Below are positions 20,966 through 29,951 of a stretch of 64,000 bases of DNA, one piece after another. A program made the position numbers and the translations under genes. This DNA comes from Allolobophora icterica (Eukaryota > Annelida > Clitellata > Crassiclitellata > Lumbricidae), in NCBI GenBank assembly GCA_963556255.1, contig OY744604.1, forward strand, positions 77,268,736 to 77,332,735. Direction: 5' to 3'. The notes under the pieces are model-generated. The model was given only the letters and a program-made list of their open reading frames with translations, did not search any database and was not told the origin of the DNA. Positions within the stretch are counted from its first letter, which is position 1. The number at the start of each line of letters is the position of its first letter.

Positions 20966-22783
20966 TTACAAACATTACTTTTGTTGTTATTTCCTGATAA
21001 AATAATTTCGGCTAGCAAAGAGACAATCTCTGATTAATTCCCTTGAAGTACCGGTAGCTCTACTATAAATGTCCAATTACATTTGTTATTAATTCTCTTA
21101 TTACGATTAAACTGGAAACTAGGTGGCTCGAATCCTTCGATTGAAAACTATGCATCAGCTTTGCAACACCTCACCGAATGGAACACCCAAGTTTGAGTCT
21201 AACATTATTATATTGTCTTTAAATCCAGCAACCCAGCTATTACCCGTTTCAATTGACTTTAGAACATCAGTGTTATGTCGACTCATTTCTTATTTTGGAC
21301 ACTTTCCATTTTTCGGTAAGGCCTGTTGCTTTCGACTTTACCTTTGTCTACATTATTATATGAGCCTTTAAGGAGGCTTTTTCACTTATTAAAAATTCCC
21401 CTATTAGCCTAAAATATACTGTCGGGTCTGTGCCCATACAATTGACTTTAAATTGTACATTATTTAATGAAAGCAAAAGTAATGATTCTGCATCACCCAA
21501 TCGAATTTAAATTTCAAAAATAGAGTTTATGTTTTAACAATAAACACTATTAAATTGAGTCAATATTTGGAGCAATCAGTTTATCTGAAAACACTAATAA
21601 AATCCAGATAAAATCAAAAGTTTCAATGTGAATCGACCTATATTATACTTTGAACTCGTCTGTTTTGTGAACGAACTCCACCAAAGGAGGACTATAAGAC
21701 AGGCCAAAGGAGCAACAAAGGCATGGACTGATAATAGCATGTTAAGGACAGTAGACATGAAAACTTCATGTATCATTGTGTAGGCCCTATAATATATGAC
21801 TCGGGTGGATACATTTCTTTGCCAAAGTATAGAGAAACGTTGGGTCATATTCTTCTTGGTACCAGGCTGCTTTTCAGGTTCAAATTCAAACAAAATATTC
21901 CTGGGCCGTGACTGTATCTTTCACAAATGCTACTATGACTGCAAATTTTAAATATGGATAGCTTTAGTCAGGGACGTCATTTCAGCTTTTTCCAGGGATG
22001 AAAAAAGTGTAACGCGAATTTTTTTTACACCACATGGAGACAACAGTACACTGTGTTCCCCACTGTTAAAGGTGGGGTTCTTGTCCCCTCGACCCTTCGG
22101 GATCGCTGCCCATGTTTGTATTTAGTCTCCATGTGCAAAACTGTAAGACGGTGCTTTTTTTCGTTTAACCCCTTTCTTCTTCCTCCTTTTCCTTTTCCGT
22201 CTTTTTTTCTTTTTTCCCAAAAAGCAGAGTAATGCCCCCTTGCTCCTCCCAAATGTCATCGCTGGCTTTAGTCAATAGGCTACGGAAAACAAGACAACTC
22301 TGGTGAGCAGTTCAGGCTCAACATAGAGGTTCGGTCAGCGCCTTTGGAATGTTCTGAAATGGTAGCCTGGCAATTTACGATAAATTACAATGATATACGT
22401 GATCCGGATTTATGACTCACACATACATTAAGACTTAAACGCAATGTCTCTAATTTTCAACCTATAGGAACCTACATTTACGGCTTAACTTCTCTGTCAT
22501 TGGCTAGCTGAAAAACGAAAGCGATGTTAATGTCCTGGACATTTTCATCTAGTGACCTTATAACGTCTGCAAGAATATACAGTCCACAATGAAAAACTGT
22601 CAACAGTGGAAATCAGCTTCCTTTGGCAATATCAAAATAAAGTACGGTTTAATAACATTTCAAACGTTGAGTATCTTGTGCAACTGGTGCAAACAGCAAG
22701 ATACGGCGGAGCTTGAAGTCCAACTGTTCTTTTAAAGATACCATAAATAACAATAAACCAAATTCCATGTCGCATTAACTTAC
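20966..22783 (-). other. Gene B intron segment paralogous to gene C
   Basis: Non-coding intron between the Ig2 and TM exons, paralogous to about 48,340-49,937. Except for the MITE at 21,969-22,264 the two stretches are colinear at high identity. The open frame near 21,594-21,893 is shared with 49,130-49,348 but is disrupted between copies, so I do not call it a gene. Confidence 0.6.
21969..22264. mobile_element. hAT-like MITE with empty site in gene C
   Basis: Flanked by the perfect 8-bp repeat GCTTTAGT (21,961-21,968 and 22,265-22,272). Ends CAGGGACGTCATTT and, from the right, CAGCGATGACATTT. The paralogous site in gene C (near 49,392-49,402) has the single uninterrupted sequence, so insertion followed the B/C duplication. 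Confidence 0.9.
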
Positions 22784-23125
22784 TGGTTGATGTGTCAAGT
22801 GAGTCATCTGGATATGTCCAAGTGTAAGAATATTCTGGTATATTTGTTGCTGTTGTTAAACGAGGTCGTCCTGTGGCGTTGAATCTGATTGTACACTTAT
22901 ATTTCGACCTTATATCTATTGGTTGAACACTCAATGTGGAAACAACGGTGTCTTTGCTTGCGTTGGTGTTAATTCCATGAGTGATCAGTTTTGCTTCATT
23001 TACCATTTCTCCAGATATTTGTCGCCATTCCATCACCGGAATCCAGTTACCAAAGTAACGTAGACGACACTCCATCCGAAGACCAGTGGTACTTCCATTA
23101 ATACGAGAACATGCTGGATCGGATG
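22784..23125 (-). CDS. Receptor gene B, second Ig domain exon
   Basis: Acceptor TTTGTTTCAG before 23,125 and donor GTAAGT after 22,784; phase 1 at both ends. It encodes an Ig-like domain with cysteines in RMECRLRY and KYKCTIRF, the FGNWIPVMEW core and the closing NIPEYSYTW motif, plus an extra cysteine near the start (DPACSRI). It has N-glycosylation sequons such as NAS and NAT. Nearly the same sequence as 49,938-50,279, including intron flanks. It joins in frame to the Ig1 and TM exons. Confidence 0.85.
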
Positions 23126-23432
23126 CTGAAACAAAATGAAAATATATCAAACCCAACTGGAAATTATTTCGATTTAAATATGATCTGAACACAACATATT
23201 TAAAATCCAGATATCTAATGTAGCGGAATAATCAATTTTAACTCCAGTCAAATCTCGAAAGTGCAAGTTCATTGGTTATTCTAATTCATTTCTGCAGCCC
23301 CAAGAGAAAAATAATGTGAAAGTCACACGAATAAATATTAAATAAGTAAAATTTATTTACATATAACAACTGTTTCCTCGAAGGGTTCTAGTCACTTCGT
23401 ATTAGGCTAGATATCTAGGAAATAAGTCTTAC

Positions 23433-23756
23433 CCAAGACTATAAGTTCGGCACTAGATTTCGAGACTCCTGGTTCTTCACAGATGTATCTTCTGGCAGTT
23501 GTGTTGAAAGCTTTAATTTTGAGGTCAAACTGTCCTTCATTTGTAGTATTGATCGCATACAACTCCTTGACAATATTTGCAAATTTGTTACCTGTATAGA
23601 TTACCACGATGGTGTCGTTTTCAGAGAATTGTATTCGCCAAAGTGGTCTACCTGTGTAATTTATAGGTATTGTATTCGTTCTGCAATTGAGGACAGCTTC
23701 ACTGCCTTCATGGGCTACTGTGTTGTTTGGAACAAAAGTCAGTATTCCACTGCAAT
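23433..23756 (-). CDS. Receptor gene B, first Ig domain exon
   Basis: Acceptor TTTTTCCAG before 23,756 and donor GGTAAGA at 23,433/23,432; phase 1 at both ends. The intact Ig-like domain starts DCSGILTFVPNN, with the cysteine pair in VLNCRTN and RYICEE, the tryptophan in PLWRIQ and several NxT sequons. The paralog at 50,582-50,904 is frameshifted, so this is the only intact member of this subtype here. The leader exon upstream is not identified. Confidence 0.85.
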
Positions 23757-24847
23757 CTGGAAAAATAATGTATAAGGGAAATCAATGTCGACATCAAAAC
23801 GCAACGGCTCGCCGGTAGCAAGAATCTTTGACAGCAACGTGTTCAAGATTTGAACTAAGAAACTAAAGAAGCAAGTAAGGAAAGCAAGGAAAGTGAAGCC
23901 AGTTAGTGAGTATTTGTGTAAAAATAGGTAAGATATCTGTTTTACCACAGGCAAATACCCACACTTTGAAACAACCACGCAGAATAGACAGTTATAAAAC
24001 AAAATGTCAGTAAAAAGATTTGTCCGGGGACGAAACGTCCGCATACCCAGTAAAGTATGTGCACTACTATGAACAGTGGAAGTCTAAATTTATATACGTC
24101 TCAGAGAAACTATCGGCATGAAAGTCTACCTTTATTTATGACAATGACTGTGACAAAATCATTTATTGAAACCATAGATCAGAAACAAAACGTGATAACG
24201 TCTCATAACACAAACTGGTGACAAAAGGATGTCCCTAAAGGGACGAACTCCCGCTTTCAGGGACACCATATTGCCAAGACTATTATCATGGCGCAAGAAC
24301 CAACTTGAAATCTTAATCAATTCCTCTAAAAGAAGAAGAAACGGGAAAATCAACTTAACTTAACTATACTGCCGACGCTTTATAGGCCTAGAAGGAGAAA
24401 CCAACGAAAAATTTAAAGAGGAAACCGGTAAACGGAAGGAGGTTAACAAAGAAGAATGTAATCCGAAGATTAATCGGAAGGTTTATTCTCATGGGAGACT
24501 CAAACGAAAGGGAACACACCAAATCTCAGGGGGAGGCGGGAGAAGATATTTAATCATCCCCGAGGGATACAAAGCAATAATAATAGTCAAACGTCTATAG
24601 TTAATAAGTGCTAGCTATCGATCAAAATCAGATGTTGTCGCAGTAATTTTTAAAGAGCAAAAAGGACCCCACCTGTGTTACTTTGATAGAAATATTTGTT
24701 TTGCAAATATGGGAACTAGTGCATTCATTTTTGTAAAATTCTGACAGTGCAGCTGCAATTACGGTAAATTTCACTAAATGTTTTACATAATTTTGCGTTA
24801 GCTATGCTTACAAGACTGACATCAAGAGCAGTTCCGCTTTGACATAG
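23757..24847. other. Upstream of gene B Ig1: no gene established
   Basis: The first ~370 bases are paralogous to 50,905-51,250. A minus-strand frame at 23,739-24,044 has a hydrophobic stretch but lacks conservation. GGGGGAGGCGGGAG near 24,530 is the only GC-rich patch. Confidence 0.4.
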
Positions 24848-25586
24848 CAGGGCATTGATTCGAATTAGTTAACTAAAAAGTTGCCAGCTTTTAGTTTAAC
24901 TAAAAAAATTTATTTAAGGATGAAGTTTAACTAAAAAAGGTTTAGTTAAAACCATAGTTTAACTAAATTTGTTTAGTTGCTAACTAAAAAGTTTAACTAA
25001 AAAATCAGCAATATATGCAATTTTTTTCCAAAATGAACATTGTCAACAAATCAATGTGAAACTAACTGATTAACACTGTATGGTTTTAGCATTGACAGCC
25101 TGTGTTTTCAAATTCATACATTACTTAACCCTCTACGGAACCAAGGTTTTTTTAACATTTTCTTGATTTCATTGAAAAAATATAAAATAGCAAGACGTTG
25201 CAAACAAAATGCCAACTGAGCAACGAGTAATATATCAGGAGATGCTGTAACAAGTCCAGTAGCGCATAAGTGCAAAAATGCACTGCAAGGTGAGCTGTAT
25301 GTACTGTAAGGTGATAATGCAAAGATGCACTTCAGGCCCATAGAGGGTTAATTACAGTATGCCTCTAACTGTGTGCTATTGACGCTCTGCATTATAACAG
25401 TTCACTTAACCTATGTTATTGTGAAAATGTTTGTCGTAAAAGTTGGAAAAAGTTGGAAAAAGTTTAACTACTTTTTCTTAGTTTAGTGAACTGATTTCCA
25501 AAATCAGTTGCCAACTTTAGTTAAACTATTTTTTAGTTGGAAAATAGTTTAAGTTTAACTAAAAAATAGTTTAGTGCCCATCACTG
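24848..25586. mobile_element. Element with GTTTAACTAAAAA repeats, hAT-like end
   Basis: Both flanks contain many copies of TTTAACTAAAAA and its complement (24,870-25,010 and 25,440-25,570). The right end read from outside is CAGTGATGGGCACTAAAC, a typical hAT-type terminus; the left end CAGGGCATTGATTCG is a poorer match. No clear target duplication, perhaps because the right flank is a microsatellite. Non-coding. Confidence 0.55.
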
Positions 25587-25803
<217 letters not shown>

Positions 25804-25805
<2 letters not shown>

Positions 25806-28000
25806 TGGCGGTCAAGGCCACAGTGCGTAAGTGGAAGGATTTATTTTATGCGAATAGCATCGTTTTCTTTAAGTTTACATGCGAAGGGAACAGCATCGTT
25901 TCTCTTAATTTTACATGCGAAGGCCCAGCATCGATCATTTAATTTTTATTTAATTTCAATAGGCAACTGGCCAGCAACGACCGTGGTAGGGAAGACTGAT
26001 TATATATTTTAAGCCACGGTATAGTGTGGTGAGGGATAAGTAGAGGCTGCCTCACGGTGTGCTGCTTTATACGTGAAGAGTTGGTTCGACTCTTCATACA
26101 TAGCAATACTGTTAAACAGCGTTGTTGGTTAGCGATTCAGTTACCGATTCAAATATACTGCACTCAGTGTGGTAGGCGAGTGATTTTGGTTACGACCGAG
26201 TCAGAGTTCGAGTTTCCGGTTAGTACAAATATATTTACGGACGAAAGGGGCGTCCGAATAATATAATCAGGCGATCCCGAGTACAGCTAAAGAAGTTCAC
26301 TGTTGGGAGACGGGCCGACAGCGCCGATCCGGCGGGTTGGATCCCTCAGTTGATCGCGAAGCGGTCTAGATCCCAATTGTGGGAAATCTACGGCTGAGTA
26401 ATACTCGGGGAAGGATACCGTTGATACACAGGAAAACTAATTCAGTGTGAGATCGAAAACCAGGGTAAATTTGGCGTCGGGCAAGGAAATCCCTCTTGGA
26501 GTTCGAAGAACTCCAAGATCCGACAGTGTTTGGTTTTATCCACTGAGGAGAGTTTTACGCGATTTCGGCGTACTCGACACAGGGGAAGTTCTACGCGCTT
26601 TCGGCGTACTCGGCCGGGAGAGTTTTACGCGACTTCGGCGTCTTCGGCTGGGAGAGTTTTACGCGACTTCGGCACTCGGTGAAGTGACCGTCGGGATACC
26701 TGAAAAAACCAATTTAGTACAAAAACGATAATAAGGGTAAATTTGGCGACAGGCAGGAAATTCCCTCTTGGGTTTTGAAGAACTCCGCGATCGGAGCTTG
26801 TCCGGTAACCCATGGGAGTAAGTGTGACCTTCTTAAGGTAGCCAAATTTCGGAAATTCTGATAATACTCGAAACCGAGTTGGGACCATCCACTGGTTAAC
26901 TGAGAGGCAAGCGAAGCTTGTCCGGTTACCTGTGGGAGTAAGTGTGACCTTCGTTAGGGAACCAAAATTCGGAAATTCTTGGGAACCAAATTCAAGACAT
27001 TCTGGTAACCTTACGGGGTCAGCGTTACATTTGGATTGTGACACTTGGATGGCTGACACGCCGGTGGAGCGTTGGAGGGGCTCCATCGCCCGGTAACTAA
27101 AAATAGTTACTGGGAAAGACCACTGTTACCGAAAGACCGCAGTACGGGAAAAGACCGCCCGACAACTGATTACAGTGCGGTAAGACCAGGAAAACGATAG
27201 AATCAGGAAAATCTTGTATTCAAACCAGTCGTTATTCAGAGCAAATAACTTGGTGATCGAAACACGTAGTTCCGAGAACTGACCGAAGTGCGAAGTAGGG
27301 CCCACCTCGTGCGCCGGTCGGAACACAGTTCTGCGTGCGGTTAGGGAGGTTTTAGACCTAGAACCTGTCCTATCAGAAGAGAGTGTCGTGAGACCAGTAT
27401 ACCGCGTTAATATTACACGTATATATATTATCGCAAGATGTTCGCGTGTTTGAGACGGCACGACGTGACGACTCGTCAGATGTACACCTTGTCCTCTCGG
27501 ACAAGAGAACGTTCAGAGTTTTCCCCTATTGACGATAACTCGAGAGTCATGAGATGCAGAATGGTACGTGAGGGTTCGGTTAAGGTGGAGAAAAAGAGAA
27601 AGTCTTTGACTAAGAGATCTCACAGGAAGCTGAGGACTCCTGCCGGCAAGAGAGCGAACCCTGTTCTAAAGGACGGCCATCCTGAGGACGAGGACGTTGC
27701 CCACCCGGCGACCGCGGCAGTGGCAGAGTCCGAAAGTGAGATGGAGCTTGACAGCGACACTGTTCGCAAACAAGCGATACCCTCGGGACCTCCTCTTGGA
27801 GAAATGGGCACTGAGAGCGGAGACAGGGAACCGCTCGTCTACAGCAGAAGTAGACAGGATAGTGACCCGGGCGACTCCAGAAGGTCAGTTGGCTGGAGCC
27901 GAACCCAGCCCGACGACGAAGCAGCGTCTCGGGTAAGACCGACACAAATTGGTACCACGTCTGATGAAGGGTTAGTTGATCTCGAGCGACGAACGTCACA
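25804..28000 (+). repeat. 5' LTR of retrotransposon 1 (2,197 bp)
   Basis: Begins TGTGGCGG and ends GTCACA. Unusually, its last ~560 bases are the first ~188 codons of gag. The leader contains four ~34-bp tandem units built on GAGAGTTTTACGCGACTTCG (about 26,535-26,690) and repeated blocks around AAATTCCCTCTTGG and GTGGGAGTAAGTGTGACCTT (26,460-26,960). Confidence 0.92.
27420..27427 (+). promoter_or_regulatory. TATA-like element just before the gag start
   Basis: TATATATA ends ten bases before the first gag ATG. If it drives transcription, RNA would start about 25-30 bases downstream, past that ATG, and translation would begin at a later in-frame Met (27,480 or 27,549). An alternative TATA-like stretch lies at 26,000-26,011. 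Not proven. Confidence 0.3.
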
Positions 28001-29951
28001 AACTGGTACCAGAAGTGGGGTCCTAACGTTTTCTTGTCACAGAACCAGGCAAGGTCAGGAAGATCCCGAGGACGAGTCGGATGAAGTGCCCCATAGTGAG
28101 CACGGAGGCGCGCGTCCAAAGTTACGTAAACGGAAAAGCAAACGAAGGTTGCTTGATGAAACGGGTGCACCTGACGAAACCAGTGCATTTGAAACGGAAG
28201 CTGGAACCCGCAGTGGGCGTGAAAGAGGTTTCCATGAGGATAACGGATGGTTGATAACCGTTCCAAAGACTACTGAGGTAGTACAGAACGATGTGAATAA
28301 CGAGACATTCACACACTGGCGAGAGACCGTTGGTGAGAGTAGGTTTGACAGGTCCAAACCACTCGTCGACAATAGATCGGGGAACCTTGTGCAGGTTCAA
28401 GTACCTAGTATCGTACGGGGCAGGCAACCTGTACAGTCGAGACAGGCTTGTGATAGGCCAAGAGACATTGAGACAGGCCTGAAACCGCGGGGTGACGCCG
28501 TAGTGCAGAAAACGAGTGGTGACATCGTGGCGCATCAGCGAAACGAAGGCAATCGAGTACCGTTTACCAACATGGAAGAAGGTCGCCCAAGACCTGTGAC
28601 AGATGAGGTAGATTGGCAAGCGGAGATGTCTTACCTGCGACAGAGTGTGGCAATGATGAGTTCGAAACTTGAAGAACTGTCTGTTCCTGCTGCTCAGCAT
28701 GCGAAGTCTTACCGACGCGAGACATCGGGGAAACCTACGGGCCCAGGTTACCAGATGGATCACCGAGGGAAGCTGCAGATCGAAGAGCCAGCACGGAGCC
28801 GAGGTAACACAGAGACACGTGAGGAAGTTTCGCTTTCGGGAACTTCGGAAAAGTTACGTAGCCGCTATCTTCCCGAGGACAGCGGGAGAGAGTCACACGG
28901 TAAAACGGCAAGGCAATCGAGTCGACAACGTCTGTTGACAAGAGGAAGGGTTGAGGCGAAATTACGTTCGTCAGTGAGTTCTTCGGATTCAGACACCGAT
29001 AGTGTTGGTCCAGAAGAGGCCATGAGAACCGGAGTCTTTGACAGGAAAAACCTCCGTCAACGAGGAAGGCACGAGAGTTATGAGAAAACTGAAAGGGAGA
29101 CGTATGGTAAGGAACGTCTACCAGAGTACGAGAGACACGGTTTAAAACAGGCACTTGATAGAGAAACCGAGAGAGAATCGAACATGGGAAGAGACAGAGA
29201 TCATTTGGCCTGGGATGAGACCCACGAGCGGTACTCTAAAGGGCACAAACCAGATTCGAGAAGTCGTAATTGTCTTAGGTACGACGAATCTGACAGACCG
29301 CCAGAGTCAGGAAAAAGAGATATTCGCGAAGAAGACAGAAGAGTTACGTTCGTCAACGGAAACTCTCAGAGCTCTCGCAATAAATATAAACGATCGGAGT
29401 CCAAAGACTACGCAGGTGGTGAGCCTCGTAGAAAAGGTCAGAGACAGGCTGAGTACATCTCTGATGAAGACAGTGCAACGTCAGGCGACCGAGAGATGAC
29501 TACGATGTATTCTAAGTGGCGTACAGGGAAGACGTTGGGTACTCTGAGGGGACAGAGTCGGCACCGGTCAGTGGTGAGGACAGACGAGGGAAACGATTCC
29601 CGGAGTAACGATGAGGACAACCGGAGAGGAAATCCCAAGAAGAGTGTCGGAAGATCACTTGTCACGCGGACAAGAGGCGAAGACCGATCGGATCGCGGTA
29701 TACGAATCAAGCTAGAGAAGTACGATGGCAAGTCAGCGATCGCAGCCTTTCTAGCAAAGTTCGAAGTTTGTGCACGGTGCAACCGGTGGAGTGATCAGGA
29801 AAAAGCAGACCAGTTAATGTGTGCCCTAACGAGTCCCGCTTCGCAGCTGTTGTGGGACATGGGTGACAGAGGGACGTGTCTTGGCGAGAACTTGTTGAGC
29901 GGCTTAAGGCCCGGTACGGGTCTGATGACCAAACTAGCCTATATCGGATGA
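27438..29951 (+). CDS. gag: Retrotransposon 1 gag N-terminal region (frame broken at 3' end)
   Basis: 837-codon frame starting inside the 5' LTR and crossing the LTR end and primer-binding site. Residues 1 to about 740 are highly charged, Arg/Glu/Ser-rich and probably disordered, with a possible coiled coil near residues 395-420 and a GKPTGPGY motif. The retrotransposon gag (capsid-like) domain begins about residue 755 (LEKYDGKSAIAAFLAKFEV). At about 29,863 a C present in element 2 is missing; after that the frame is nonsense and stops at 29,951, while the proper frame continues in the next entry. The N-terminal extension is much longer than usual for Ty3/gypsy gag. I infer gag and pol were one frame. 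Confidence 0.85.
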   Translation: MFACLRRHDVTTRQMYTLSSRTRERSEFSPIDDNSRVMRCRMVREGSVKVEKKRKSLTKRSHRKLRTPAGKRANPVLKDGHPEDEDVAHPATAAVAESESEMELDSDTVRKQAIPSGPPLGEMGTESGDREPLVYSRSRQDSDPGDSRRSVGWSRTQPDDEAASRVRPTQIGTTSDEGLVDLERRTSQTGTRSGVLTFSCHRTRQGQEDPEDESDEVPHSEHGGARPKLRKRKSKRRLLDETGAPDETSAFETEAGTRSGRERGFHEDNGWLITVPKTTEVVQNDVNNETFTHWRETVGESRFDRSKPLVDNRSGNLVQVQVPSIVRGRQPVQSRQACDRPRDIETGLKPRGDAVVQKTSGDIVAHQRNEGNRVPFTNMEEGRPRPVTDEVDWQAEMSYLRQSVAMMSSKLEELSVPAAQHAKSYRRETSGKPTGPGYQMDHRGKLQIEEPARSRGNTETREEVSLSGTSEKLRSRYLPEDSGRESHGKTARQSSRQRLLTRGRVEAKLRSSVSSSDSDTDSVGPEEAMRTGVFDRKNLRQRGRHESYEKTERETYGKERLPEYERHGLKQALDRETERESNMGRDRDHLAWDETHERYSKGHKPDSRSRNCLRYDESDRPPESGKRDIREEDRRVTFVNGNSQSSRNKYKRSESKDYAGGEPRRKGQRQAEYISDEDSATSGDREMTTMYSKWRTGKTLGTLRGQSRHRSVVRTDEGNDSRSNDEDNRRGNPKKSVGRSLVTRTRGEDRSDRGIRIKLEKYDGKSAIAAFLAKFEVCARCNRWSDQEKADQLMCALTSPASQLLWDMGDRGTCLGENLLSGLRPGTGLMTKLAYIG
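28004..28028 (+). promoter_or_regulatory. Primer-binding site
   Basis: Starts three bases after the LTR with TGGTACCAGAAGTGGGG. This resembles the complement of the 3' end of an animal tRNA-Leu(UAA), with about three mismatches in 24 positions by my recollection of that tRNA. It sits inside the gag coding frame. Confidence 0.6.

Noticed and set aside
21594..21893. Conserved minus-strand gene shared with 49,130-49,348
   Set aside because: The similarity is explained by segmental duplication of intron sequence, and indels break the frame between copies.
23739..24044. Minus-strand frame with a hydrophobic start as a signal-peptide exon of gene B
   Set aside because: The only phase-1 donor would be a weak GTGGGT, and the paralogous sequence upstream of gene C has lost the ATG and frame; not supported.
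26447..26731. Leader ORF in the retrotransposon LTR
   Set aside because: It spans tandem repeats whose unit gives an open frame by chance; there is no domain, and the rearranged leader of element 2 gives a different frame start.
27438..29951. Programmed -1 frameshift between gag and pol
   Set aside because: Element 2 carries one extra base at the place and has no frame break, so a deletion in element 1 is simpler.
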